Of a DNA stretch of 32,815 nucleotides, positions 8,948-17,397 are shown in pieces. The translations under genes were made by a program, and so were the position numbers. The notes below the pieces were generated by a model that was not told where the DNA came from, made no database searches, and was given only the letters and a program-made list of their open reading frames with translations. This DNA comes from JAXGPP01 sp964436865 (GTDB taxonomy: Bacteria; Planctomycetota; Planctomycetia; Pirellulales; Thermoguttaceae): NCBI GenBank assembly GCA_964436865.1, contig CAYTFK010000041.1:1-32815 (forward strand), read 5' to 3'. Position 1 is the first letter of the stretch, and each line of letters starts with the position of its first letter.

Positions 8948-9219
8948 GCGACTCTGCCGTCCGACATCGCCAGTGGCCATACTACGCCGCTGGCGTACTA
9001 CTGTTGTACGTGATTTCGTACATCGTCCTGTCTCGCGCGGGCTTCCGCCGCGCCGATGAGATCAATGCAGAAGGGTTTTACTTCGTCGACCCCGTCAGTC
9101 CGGTGACCGCGAGGTTCAATCACTCGTGTCGAGTTTTCTATTGGCCGCTGCTCAAGATCGAGAGGCTCTTGGGGACAGGACGCGGAGTTGCCTCGGACCC
9201 GCTTCGTCAACTGAACTGA
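8944..9219 (+). CDS. small single-pass membrane protein, unknown function
   Basis: The ATG overlaps the stop of the preceding gene (ATGA), a sign of coupled translation. The 91-aa product has a short charged N-terminus, one transmembrane helix (about residues 12-31, WPYYAAGVLLLYVISYIVLS) and a soluble tail with FYFVDPVSP and FYWPLLKIERLLG. Similar short tails, ending in a stretch like 'PL-x-x-[IV]-[ED]-R', occur in small planctomycete hypothetical proteins. I do not recognise a named family. It is the last gene of the four-gene operon and may belong to another process despite the coupling. Confidence 0.65.
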   Translation: MSDSAVRHRQWPYYAAGVLLLYVISYIVLSRAGFRRADEINAEGFYFVDPVSPVTARFNHSCRVFYWPLLKIERLLGTGRGVASDPLRQLN

Positions 9220-9288
9220 AGAAGTGCAGGCATGCCGGTGGGGTGACGGGCCACTCTGGATCGCCGCGATTCCGCGCTCCAATGTAGG

Positions 9289-9305
9289 CCCGCAGTCCCT
9301 GCGGG
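9289..9305. terminator. hairpin between convergent genes
   Basis: CCCGCAG and CTGCGGG form a perfect 7-bp stem with a 3-base loop in the 136-base gap between two converging genes. No T-run follows on either strand, so it is only a candidate bidirectional terminator. It may also be a copy of a short genomic palindrome. Confidence 0.4.
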
Positions 9306-9355
9306 CATCCGCAGCACCAACCCACATCGCCTTGAGCCGCCAGGGGACTGGTGGC

Positions 9356-11641
9356 CTATCTTGGCTCGACCGGCCCCTTCCACACGCTGCCGCCAAATGT
9401 CGTCACATACATCACGCGGTCGTCCGCCGGGTCGAACGTGAGCCGCTGGATGTTGGCAAAGGGAAGATCATCAAACGGCGCCCACGTCTTGCCGCGGTCC
9501 TTGCTCAGCCACAGGCCTGCCTCCGGCGCGCCTTCGCAGAGCGTCATGTAAATCCAGCCCTCGCGGTTCGGATGAAGCGTCGCGCCGAAGTGCTGCGGCC
9601 CTTTCCGGGCGATCCGCTCCCACGACTGGCCACCGTCCGCCGTCCGCCACAGGCCCCCCTGTTCGTTGCCGCCCCGGGCATCGGCAGCGCCCAGGTAGAT
9701 CTCGCGGCTGTTCTTGCTGTCGATACAAAAATCTTTCGGCCAGAGCAATACGGGCGACCGAGTGATCAGCTCCCAGTTCTCTCCTTCGTCGCGCGAACGG
9801 TAGAGGCCCACGCCATCGGGCTCGAAGCGGCCGTCGCGATACATGGCCGTGACGAGGCAGAACAGCGTGCCGTCGCTGTGCAGAATCAGCCGGCAAACGC
9901 GCCGATTGCTTTCCGAGCCCAGCCCACGGCTCCGCTCCTGCCAGGTGCGGCCGCCGTCGGTCGAGCGGTACACCCCCTTGGCATAGAGCGACGTGTAGAG
10001 CGTGCGATTGTCTTTCGGGCTCCGCGGATCGAGCACAATCGAGACCGCCGGCGCGTCGGGCAAGTCTTTGCTCTCCACCTTCCAGTGTTCAGCGAAGTCG
10101 TCGCTGCGGGCGATTCCGCCCTTGCCGCCCCCGGCGATCCGCAGGTAATGCGAGCCGGTGATCACGTTGCCGTTGGGGATGTCGTGCACCTGTGAGAACG
10201 CGCCCCAAATGCGGCCCGGCACCTCGGGGTCGAAGGCCAGTTCGTAACAGGTGTTCCGCCACGCCCCCGGCACATCGCGGCCGCCCCACCACCGCCACGT
10301 CTTCGCGCCGTCGAGTGAGCGGGCAAAACCGATGTCGGTGTAGGGGATGTAGTGCCGCTGGGGCTCGAACGGGTCGATGTAGTAATGCCACGTCGTGGTC
10401 ACTACGAGCCCCGTGTTGAGGAATTCGACCGGCTTCTGGTTGCCCGCCGCCGGCACCGGTCGCGTATGCGCGTTCCACCACGACCGGCCGCCGTCGGTGG
10501 TGATGTAACAGTCGCCCATGTTCACCTGAACGATGCACTCAGGATCGCTCGGCGAGGCGGCCACGCCGGTCGGCACACCGGGAAACGACTGGTTCAGCGT
10601 CGCTGTCACGTAGTTCGGCTCGACGTTGTAGCCGGGAAAGCGGGGGTCGGGGTAAAACATCGCCCGCCAGCGGCCCCCGGCATCGTCGCTGCGATAGGCC
10701 GTGGCATGGTGCGGCGGCGGAAAGCCGGTGCTCGTGTTGAAGGCCCACACCGTCTCGGGCCGCGCGTCGCTGGTGAGCACGTGGTGATACTGGGCGATCG
10801 GCCCGTCGGCCCACTCGCCCGTGGGTGTGGTCTCCTTGTTGATTCCGTCGCCCATCGCCGAGACCCACTTCTGGCCGCGATCGGTCGAGCGATAGACGCC
10901 CCCCTGAAAACCGCCTTCGTCCTTGCTCGGGATGGCGCAGTACAGGATCACCTTGCCCGACTGCCCGTTCGAACCGCCGGCGAACGCGCGCAGGTCCTTC
11001 CAGGGCAATCCGGCCGACGCATCGCGCCACGTGCGGCCGCCGTCGTCGCTCCGCCAGACGCCGTTCTCCGTGGCGGCGAATGAGATCCGCTCAGCGGCAC
11101 GGCTGGTGCGGTCGAAGTGAAACCCCAGCACTCTTCCCTCCGGCCCCTCGGTGCGCCGCCATGTCTGGCCGGCGTCTTCGCTCTGCCACACTCGGCCGGC
11201 GGCGCCGATGAGCATCCGCTCGGGGCGGTCGGGGTCCAGGGCGATCTCGCCTTCCAAGCGGCCGGGCAGGTTGCCGATCGGCTTCCACGTTTTCCCCTGG
11301 TCGCGCGTGATTCGCAAGCCACCCGAATGGCCGTCGACCGCGTAGATGATCTGCGCATCGCGCGGATGGAAGCCGGGCCGGCACCGCGTGCTCGAGCGGA
11401 GCTGTGCATGGTTGATCATCTCCCACGACCGGCCGCCGTCGCGCGACAGAAACGCGCAGCTCATGTCGCAGTTGATCATCACCAGCTTCGGATCCAGCGG
11501 GCTCACCGCCGGCGTGAACATCGCCCCGCCGCCCGAAAGCCCGATCGGCTCCCAGCGGACCTCGGCGGCCGGAAGTGTCGATGCTGTCGCAGCCAGGGCC
11601 GCAGTCAGGACTACTCGCAGAAGACTCCGGCGCAGATACAT
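9356..11641 (-). CDS. secreted Asp-box (sialidase/VPS10-like) beta-propeller protein
   Basis: The 761-aa product starts at an ATG preceded by GGGAG eight bases upstream; a GTG at 11662 is possible but would add seven residues before the signal peptide. The signal sequence (LLRVVLTAALAATASTLPAAE) leads into a repetitive protein with about a dozen Asp-box-like turns of the S-x-D-x-G-x-x-W form, for example SRDGGRSWE, TRDQGKTWK, SDDGGRTWR, TTDGGRSWW and STDGGRTWQ. The repeats span nearly the whole length, as in two stacked seven-bladed propellers of the GH74/sortilin kind. The catalytic aspartates of GH74 cannot be placed with confidence, so a glycosidase role is not certain. It is a single gene, convergent with the operon ending at 9219. 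Confidence 0.85.
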   Translation of the reverse strand: MYLRRSLLRVVLTAALAATASTLPAAEVRWEPIGLSGGGAMFTPAVSPLDPKLVMINCDMSCAFLSRDGGRSWEMINHAQLRSSTRCRPGFHPRDAQIIYAVDGHSGGLRITRDQGKTWKPIGNLPGRLEGEIALDPDRPERMLIGAAGRVWQSEDAGQTWRRTEGPEGRVLGFHFDRTSRAAERISFAATENGVWRSDDGGRTWRDASAGLPWKDLRAFAGGSNGQSGKVILYCAIPSKDEGGFQGGVYRSTDRGQKWVSAMGDGINKETTPTGEWADGPIAQYHHVLTSDARPETVWAFNTSTGFPPPHHATAYRSDDAGGRWRAMFYPDPRFPGYNVEPNYVTATLNQSFPGVPTGVAASPSDPECIVQVNMGDCYITTDGGRSWWNAHTRPVPAAGNQKPVEFLNTGLVVTTTWHYYIDPFEPQRHYIPYTDIGFARSLDGAKTWRWWGGRDVPGAWRNTCYELAFDPEVPGRIWGAFSQVHDIPNGNVITGSHYLRIAGGGKGGIARSDDFAEHWKVESKDLPDAPAVSIVLDPRSPKDNRTLYTSLYAKGVYRSTDGGRTWQERSRGLGSESNRRVCRLILHSDGTLFCLVTAMYRDGRFEPDGVGLYRSRDEGENWELITRSPVLLWPKDFCIDSKNSREIYLGAADARGGNEQGGLWRTADGGQSWERIARKGPQHFGATLHPNREGWIYMTLCEGAPEAGLWLSKDRGKTWAPFDDLPFANIQRLTFDPADDRVMYVTTFGGSVWKGPVEPR

Positions 11642-12213
11642 GAGAGAGGCTCCCAGAGACACCAGTACAAGCCCTTACTCGATTTGCTCCGACCCGAGGG
11701 TCTCGACGCGAACCATGAGACAATGCCTGTCATTCATCTCCAAGTGGCCCGGCAGTCGATTCTCGCCTGAACTTCAGCGTCAGCATTGAGTTCCGCCAAG
11801 CGGCGCGCGATTTTGCAGGCGAGACCGGCCATTTTCTGCATCCCGCCCATTTTGTGAGCATTATACCGCCATTCTTGGGTGGCTCCATCCCCAACTTTCC
11901 CCCAGCCAATGAGCGTGATCGTCTGCATCGCAGGCCTACAATGATCCGGCAAGCGACCGGGAAAGCTCAGCTCGCCCGCGAAGCGGCCGGGTGTGGGCGG
12001 TCGGACGCGATACGCACCACCGGTTCGCGTCACTGCCGCCATCCGTGTTTCCTGGTGTCCCCGGTACTTCGGGGCTTCCGCCGGTCGCTCATATTGTACG
12101 ATCAGACTGCCGGATATTGCGATGCCGTGCAGCCGTCGGCGGAAACGGTCTGCTCGGCCAACTGAATTCGCGACCTTGTACTCGCTGCACTCTTACCATT
12201 CCACAGGCGCGGC
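11642..12213. other. intergenic region, 572 bases, no clear gene
   Basis: This is the divergent space between the Asp-box protein and the TauE/SafE exporter, so both promoters should lie in it. Apart from the doubtful ORF at 11734-11928, I see no convincing coding frame, RNA gene or strong hairpin. Near 11820-11870 the plus strand has AT-richer text with two nearby copies of CCATTTT, which stands out from the GC-rich surroundings. No promoter could be fixed by eye. Confidence 0.4.
11734..11928 (-). CDS. doubtful 64-aa ORF, possible gene remnant
   Basis: Within a gap of over 500 bases, a minus-strand frame from ATG 11928 to TGA encodes a 64-residue peptide with the segments LIGWGKVGDGATQEWRY, HKMGGMQKMAGLACK and ARRLAELNADAE. 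It is basic, with an amphipathic second half, and its codon third positions are more AT-rich than in the flanking genes. I do not recognise the family and see no clear ribosome site. It could be a short lineage-specific gene, a piece of a decayed gene, or chance. Confidence 0.22.
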   Translation of the reverse strand: MQTITLIGWGKVGDGATQEWRYNAHKMGGMQKMAGLACKIARRLAELNADAEVQARIDCRATWR

Positions 12214-13086
12214 ATGTACACTGCACCCGCAACTGTCTTCGCCGTGGCCAGCGCCGGCGTAGTTGCCGGAATTCTGGGCGCGCTTCTCGGCGTGGGTGGC
12301 GGCGTCTTCCTGATCCCCGTCCTGGTGCTCGTCTTTGACGTCCCGATGCACTACGCCGTGGCGACGAGCATCGTGTCCGTAATTGCCACCTCCAGCGCCG
12401 TGGCCAGCACGAATGTCGAGCGCGGCACGGTGAACATGCATCTGGGGATGGTCTTGGAGATCGCCACGGCACTCGGAGCGATCCTCGGCGGCCTCACGGC
12501 GGGCTGGCTTTCGGTGCACGTGCTCGAGGGGCTCTTCGGTTTGCTCCTCGTGCTCACCGCGGGCGCCATGTGGGCAGACAAGGGCCACGAAACGGATTGG
12601 GCAGAAAACTCCCATCGCCTCCCTGCGGGCCTGAGGAATCCGCCAACTCAGGCCCTGGGCGTTTTGGGAGGGAGCTATTACGACGAAGGCGAACAGCAGG
12701 TCGTCGTTTACCAAGTGCGGCGGCCTGGCGCTGCCCTCGGCATCTCCTGTCTGGCTGGATTGGTCTCGGGCCTTCTCGGCGTGGGTGGCGGAATCTTCAA
12801 GGTCCCCGCGCTCCATCTCGTCTGCAACGTGCCCATAAAGGCCGCCGCAGCGACCTCGAACTTCATGATCGGCGTAACTGCGGCAGCCAGCGCGTTCCTG
12901 TATTACGGCCGCGGTGAAGTCCGCCCGGCACTTACCGCCGCTACCGTGCTGGGCATCCTCCTCGGCTCGTCGACAGGCGCCGCGCTGAACCGCCGGGTCC
13001 ACGCAGGCCAGCTACGCCGCCTGTTCGCGGTCCTGCTGGCGATGGTCGCGCTCCACATGCTCTATCGCGCGTGCTCGAGCCCATGA
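12214..13086 (+). CDS. TauE/SafE family anion exporter
   Basis: The 290-aa integral membrane protein has the internal duplication typical of TauE/SafE (DUF81). Each half begins with a matching motif: GALLGVGGGVFLIPVLVLVFDVP and SGLLGVGGGIFKVPALHLVCNVP. Both halves continue with an alanine- and serine-rich helix (AVATSIVSVIATSSAV and AAATSNFMIGVTAAAS). Members export sulfite, sulfoacetate or related organic anions across the inner membrane. It overlaps a DUF1634 gene by ATGA, a pairing often seen for this family. The ribosome site is weak. A link to sulfite released during sulfated glycan or sulfonate use is inference; the substrate cannot be read from the sequence. Confidence 0.9.
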   Translation: MYTAPATVFAVASAGVVAGILGALLGVGGGVFLIPVLVLVFDVPMHYAVATSIVSVIATSSAVASTNVERGTVNMHLGMVLEIATALGAILGGLTAGWLSVHVLEGLFGLLLVLTAGAMWADKGHETDWAENSHRLPAGLRNPPTQALGVLGGSYYDEGEQQVVVYQVRRPGAALGISCLAGLVSGLLGVGGGIFKVPALHLVCNVPIKAAAATSNFMIGVTAAASAFLYYGRGEVRPALTAATVLGILLGSSTGAALNRRVHAGQLRRLFAVLLAMVALHMLYRACSSP

Positions 13087-13448
13087 GAGTTGCCTTATTC
13101 CGACCGAACGACCCATACCGCCTTGAACGCTGGGTGCATCGCACCCTGCTCGTCGGAGTCGCTGCCACCGGTTCGCTTCTCCTGTTGGGACTGGTGCTTC
13201 TATTCGCTCGACATGAGCCCCGACCCGAAGCGCCGCCGCCGGGCCTGCGGATCCTGCTGCGACTCGCCTTTTCCGGAAGCGGCCTGGCGATTATCGATCT
13301 GGCGCTGCTCATCCTCATGGCTACTCCTGTGGCGCGTGTCGCCGTACTGGCGATCGGCTGGGCAGCCGAAGGAAACCGGCGTTTCGCGATCGTCGCGACA
13401 GTCGTCCTCGTCTTGCTGGGATTGAGCCTCGTCCTGGGTGTGGGATAG
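13083..13448 (+). CDS. DUF1634 family membrane protein
   Basis: The ATG overlaps the TGA of the exporter gene, so translation is probably coupled. The 121-aa product has three hydrophobic segments (about 22-42, 58-80 and 98-119) and fits DUF1634, small membrane proteins repeatedly found beside TauE/SafE exporters. Typical features are the early charged ERWVHRTLLVGV entry into the first helix and the central LRLAFSGSGLAIIDLALLILMATPVAR. It may be an accessory subunit of the exporter; its biochemical role is not known. Confidence 0.82.
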   Translation: MRVALFRPNDPYRLERWVHRTLLVGVAATGSLLLLGLVLLFARHEPRPEAPPPGLRILLRLAFSGSGLAIIDLALLILMATPVARVAVLAIGWAAEGNRRFAIVATVVLVLLGLSLVLGVG

Positions 13449-13471
13449 CCTCAAGCCCCTCCCGGACTCTA

Positions 13472-13495
13472 CCGCACGCTCAATGAGCCGTGCGG
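13472..13495. terminator. hairpin between convergent genes
   Basis: CCGCACG and CGTGCGG form a 7-bp stem around a 10-base loop that can itself pair partly (GCTC/GAGC). It lies in the 178-base gap between the DUF1634 gene and the converging NPCBM gene. There is no T-run, so it is only a candidate terminator for either side. Confidence 0.4.
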
Positions 13496-13626
13496 GGGCG
13501 CCGGACTCGCGGCCGCGGTTCGGCGTTGCTTGACTGGTGATCGCATCGAGAACGAACACACGGGCGGCCGTTCAGCCGCGAATTCCGGCTCCGCTGCTCG
13601 TCGCCCTGTCGTTGTGCAACGCAATG

Positions 13627-16600
13627 TCACTGATACTCCGCCCGCACCTCGGTCTTCTCACCCCTCGCCTCCAGCGTGATCGTCTCCTTCGTCACATCAA
13701 ACCGCTCGTGCGGTTCACCGTTGACGAACACCCGCTTGATCGGCTTGTGTTCCGGGTGGCGAAGCCGCAGCACGATCTGCCGCGGGGGCGTTCGCTCGGG
13801 CGGTTCGATCGTGGCTTCAATCCTGCCTGAGGCAACCGAGGAAGCGATACGGTAGCTCACGCGGCCGAACCGCGTCGGCGCCCGGCGAACTTCAATCGCG
13901 CCGCCGTCGGTCAGCCAGGCGGTGGTCACAAACGGCGCCAGCCACAATTCCTCGCCCCGCTCCTGGACGAACACCAGCCGGCTCTGGGCTAGAAACCAGC
14001 CGGTTTCGTGCGTCTTGTTCCAGCCGCCCATGTTGTGGAAATGCTCCCAGAAGGAGAGGTTCTCGCGGCTCAGGAGCGACGGGATGGCGTTGAAGTACGC
14101 GCGGATGAACGGCTTCACTTCGTCGCGGATCGCGTAGATCTCTGGAGTGCGGCCGTAGTAGGGCTGTACCTTGGCGAAGCCGCCCAGGTTGAACGGGTCC
14201 TTGCGGCTGGCCTCTTCCGGGTAATCGCCCATGCCGGTCCGCAGGAACTGGTGGTCTTCGAGGTAGTCCAGCATCCAGTCAACCTCGGTTGCGTGAGCGT
14301 CGATGATCCCCAGCGCCGCCAGGTAGTGCGAACCGATCTCCACGCTGCCGGCCCAGGTGCGGTTGGCGTCCTCGCCCGGCGTGTAGTCGTCCACATTGCC
14401 GAAGTACCCGACGATACCCGGATGATTCGGCACCCACGTGCCGTCGGCCAGGGGCACGACCGGCGAACGGGCCTGCGTCCAGCGAAACGCCCGCAGGATC
14501 TCTTCGCGATACCGCCCGGCATTGGCGACCAACTCATCGGCGCCCGGTTGCTCGATCGACCGCAGCGCCTCGGCGGCGTCGCACAAGCCCGCGGCGTAGT
14601 GCGCGTCGTTAAAGAAGCGGTAGGCGTAACGGTTCCAGTCGGCACTCACGCCCGGCGGCATCAGTCCATAGCCGGGCAGTTTCTCGCCCCGGGCGTCAAG
14701 GTGCTCCGTCTTCGCCCGCTGGCTGACAAGCCACTGGCACGCACGGTCGATCGTCGGCGCCGACGTTTCGAGCCACGCGCGGTCGCCGGTCCGCCGGTAG
14801 TGCTCGGCCAACGTCCACAGATTCCAGCCCGTGCCGACCACTGTGTATCCCGTGGTGAGGAAACCCGCGGCGTTGTATCGCCGGGTGAAGAAATCGAGCC
14901 CTCGCCGGGCGAAGTCGTCGTGCCCCCACAGGCCCATCCCGTGGATGATCGAGTTGGCCTCGCTCTCCAGCGGCCCGTAGCGGTCGGAACTGATCCACGG
15001 CGAAACCCTCGCCCCGCGATCTTCATTCCGCGCCGCCATCAGGCAGTGCACCTGCGACGCCCGGAGGATGTTGTTCAAAAACGGATCCGGCACGCTCACC
15101 TGCATCGCGTCCTGGAGCATCGCCTGCCAATAGGCCGCGGTCGCCCGGCGGAGTGAGACCGGGTTGGGGAGGCTGGCCTCGTCGCTTGTCTTCATTTCCC
15201 ACGCGGGAATGAGAACCGCCATCCGCCACCTCGTTTGCGGCGGAATCATCCCGCTCAGTCGTAGCCAGTCCGTTCCTGGCGAACGCGGAGTCCCGCTGTC
15301 GAAAACCGCTGCGGCAATAATCCGGTTGCCCTGGACTACGCTAACTCGCTCGCCTCTGCCTTGCCACCGGGCCGCACCCGGCTGACCGCCGAACGAGAGC
15401 GACACCTGCAGCGAAACCGGCGCGGCCTCGGCCCGCGTGTTCTCGATCTCGTATTCCGCCACGCAAACCGCCTTCTCGCGAAGCCAGGCCGGTCCGCCAG
15501 ACGGCGGATCGCCCAGCGGCGCGACAAACGCCCGCTGCCGGTAAACGAGCCCCTTGTCATCCGCCGTGGCCACGGGTATCGGCAGCCAGCCCCCTTCAAG
15601 GTGCCGTGTGACGGCCGCTCCGTGTGCGTCGAACTTCGCTTCCAGCCGAGCCTGCGTGGGGATGTTCTGCGGCGGGTCGTCTGGCTGTCGATAGAGATCG
15701 AATAGGATCGCCCCTTCCCGTTCGGCGACGAACTTGCGGTTGTCACAGGCCAGCGAGAGCATTGTCGGCCCCAGGTCCTGCACCGGGTTATGCACCGCGG
15801 CAAACGCGTGGGCCAGCGTCTGGTCCGCGCGGTCCTCAACTTCCTCGCGGACCGTCTTCAGGCCGGCGATCCGCTCCTTGTACTCAGCAAGCGTCAACGG
15901 CGCCGGTTCGCGCGTGGCGAAAAGTCCCGCGTGCGGCACGTAGACGCAGTCGTTCGCCAGCAGATCCTCAACAGCCACGCCGAACGCCGTATCGGCAAAC
16001 GACAGGCGCAACACTGTGCGATCCCCCTTGTACGGCCGCGGCACAGCATACTCCACCTTGAGCCGCTGCGGCTCGGCGGTGTTCCAATCGCCGCCGTGGG
16101 CCGACATGCCTTGAGGTGGCTCGATGATCGCGCCGTTATACATCTCGATCCGGCACGTCTTGGCTTTCAAAGGGTCTTCACACTCCAGGCGAATGTCGGC
16201 CGTCCTTGTCGTCGATCGGGTGACGGCGATGAACCGCTCGATCGCTACGTCGCTGTCCGGCGGAAACACCCAGCGAACCTTGGGCGTGCCACGCGTGATC
16301 TGAATGTATCGCACGGGCCAGACATAACAGTCGCTGTCGACCTGCGGCGCTGCCTCCAGCTTCTGCCACCGTCCCTGCCAGGGCGACTCGCCGAGCCAGA
16401 CCTGCGCCTCGACCGCGGCCGGATCGGCCAGCGGCGTGCCCGGCGCAAGCTCGAAGCCGATCCGCCGCAACTCGCGGTCCTCCGCCCATTCCAGGCCGAT
16501 CGCCGCCGCGGCATCGGCCGCACCCGCGCGGTACATTCCCTTGTCGTTCGGAAGGACTTCTTCTGCCAGCAACACGTCTCCCGCCGGAAACTCTTGGGTC

Positions 16601-17229
16601 CGCGAGGCGTGGGTGCCCTGCATCCGCGCCGGGTTCGATGTGACCACACGGGCGAACGCCGCCGCGTCGAGCGCCGCTCTCGCCCGCCGCGGGCCCGGCG
16701 ACGGATCGGGCACGAGTCGTGCCTCGGCCCAGTTGGCGCAGTCGCACGTAATACCGTCGCCAGCGTCGGTCGCCACCAGCCGCAACTCCTCGCCGCCGGC
16801 CACGTCGATCTTCACGGCCCGCGGCTCATCGGTCTCGCGAACGATGCCGCTATCGAACCGTTTTTCGTCGTCGACGAACACCTGGAACACGGCCGTGGCC
16901 TGGTTCGAGCCGCCTTGCCACTGGATGCCGATCTCGGCCTCGAACGTCGCGTAGCGCCCCGCCAGGTCGATCACGATCTCGCCCGGGGCGTGCCCTCCCA
17001 GCCCATGAGAATAGTGACGGTCCTTGATTTGCATCGCCGACGGCTCGCGCCCCGCCGGCTTCACCGCCGTATTGATTCCCAGTTCTCCCCAGCCCTGCGT
17101 CACCGACACGATCAGGTCGGTCGCCGCATCGGCGATATACACTGGCGCAGGCGGAGCGTCGGCCGCGGCGGCGATTGCCGCGCCGAGCCCACAGCCCATG
17201 AAAATCGCGGTCACGATTCGAAGATTCAC
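13627..17229 (-). CDS. secreted NPCBM-domain protein with likely six-hairpin glycosidase-type region
   Basis: The 1200-aa product starts at a GTG with CGGAG upstream; it gives the signal peptide VNLRIVTAIFMGCGLGAAIAAAA after a short basic start. A frame start 25 residues earlier would leave a long unusual leader. Residues about 35-173 form an NPCBM carbohydrate-binding domain (SHGLGGHAPGEIVIDL, a VDDEKRFDSG strand and the closing CDCANWAEARL). A galactose-binding-like region follows (RRIGFELAPGTPL). From about 700 to 1070 the text looks like an alpha-toroid glycosidase or polysaccharide lyase: MGLWGHDDFARRGLDFF, TTGYTVVGTGWNLWTLAEHYRRTGD and FFNDAHYAAGLCDAAEAL. A beta-sandwich tail (RIEATIEPPERTPPRQIVLRLRHP) ends the protein. 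The fold is fairly clear, but I cannot assign the GH family or catalytic residues. Confidence 0.8.
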   Translation of the reverse strand: MNLRIVTAIFMGCGLGAAIAAAADAPPAPVYIADAATDLIVSVTQGWGELGINTAVKPAGREPSAMQIKDRHYSHGLGGHAPGEIVIDLAGRYATFEAEIGIQWQGGSNQATAVFQVFVDDEKRFDSGIVRETDEPRAVKIDVAGGEELRLVATDAGDGITCDCANWAEARLVPDPSPGPRRARAALDAAAFARVVTSNPARMQGTHASRTQEFPAGDVLLAEEVLPNDKGMYRAGAADAAAAIGLEWAEDRELRRIGFELAPGTPLADPAAVEAQVWLGESPWQGRWQKLEAAPQVDSDCYVWPVRYIQITRGTPKVRWVFPPDSDVAIERFIAVTRSTTRTADIRLECEDPLKAKTCRIEMYNGAIIEPPQGMSAHGGDWNTAEPQRLKVEYAVPRPYKGDRTVLRLSFADTAFGVAVEDLLANDCVYVPHAGLFATREPAPLTLAEYKERIAGLKTVREEVEDRADQTLAHAFAAVHNPVQDLGPTMLSLACDNRKFVAEREGAILFDLYRQPDDPPQNIPTQARLEAKFDAHGAAVTRHLEGGWLPIPVATADDKGLVYRQRAFVAPLGDPPSGGPAWLREKAVCVAEYEIENTRAEAAPVSLQVSLSFGGQPGAARWQGRGERVSVVQGNRIIAAAVFDSGTPRSPGTDWLRLSGMIPPQTRWRMAVLIPAWEMKTSDEASLPNPVSLRRATAAYWQAMLQDAMQVSVPDPFLNNILRASQVHCLMAARNEDRGARVSPWISSDRYGPLESEANSIIHGMGLWGHDDFARRGLDFFTRRYNAAGFLTTGYTVVGTGWNLWTLAEHYRRTGDRAWLETSAPTIDRACQWLVSQRAKTEHLDARGEKLPGYGLMPPGVSADWNRYAYRFFNDAHYAAGLCDAAEALRSIEQPGADELVANAGRYREEILRAFRWTQARSPVVPLADGTWVPNHPGIVGYFGNVDDYTPGEDANRTWAGSVEIGSHYLAALGIIDAHATEVDWMLDYLEDHQFLRTGMGDYPEEASRKDPFNLGGFAKVQPYYGRTPEIYAIRDEVKPFIRAYFNAIPSLLSRENLSFWEHFHNMGGWNKTHETGWFLAQSRLVFVQERGEELWLAPFVTTAWLTDGGAIEVRRAPTRFGRVSYRIASSVASGRIEATIEPPERTPPRQIVLRLRHPEHKPIKRVFVNGEPHERFDVTKETITLEARGEKTEVRAEYQ

Positions 17230-17397
17230 GGCACGGCTCCGTTGATCGGGTTTCACGCTGTTTGAGCCGCCCACAATTCTCACCCTGTGCCGGGGATCGT
17301 GCAAGCGTTCACCCGGCCGGACTCTGGCTTCCCGGCCGGCCTTGTGTTAGCCTCTCACCTGAACAACAACAGGACCGAGCGCTGCGGGGGTGAGGCG
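17230..17397. promoter_or_regulatory. divergent promoter region with repeated CCCGGCCGG
   Basis: This 168-base space separates two divergent genes and must carry both promoters. CCCGGCCGG occurs twice (17312-17320 and 17331-17339), 19 bases apart. Because CCGGCCGG is its own reverse complement, the copies could serve as tandem operator half-sites or fold into a stem with an 11-base loop. No -35/-10 pair was convincing. The GC-rich background makes such words less surprising. Confidence 0.3.

Noticed and set aside
14008..17265. Plus-strand frames of 382 and 491 codons opposite the NPCBM protein
   Set aside because: The NPCBM and toroid motifs lie on the minus strand; the opposite frames have no domain features.
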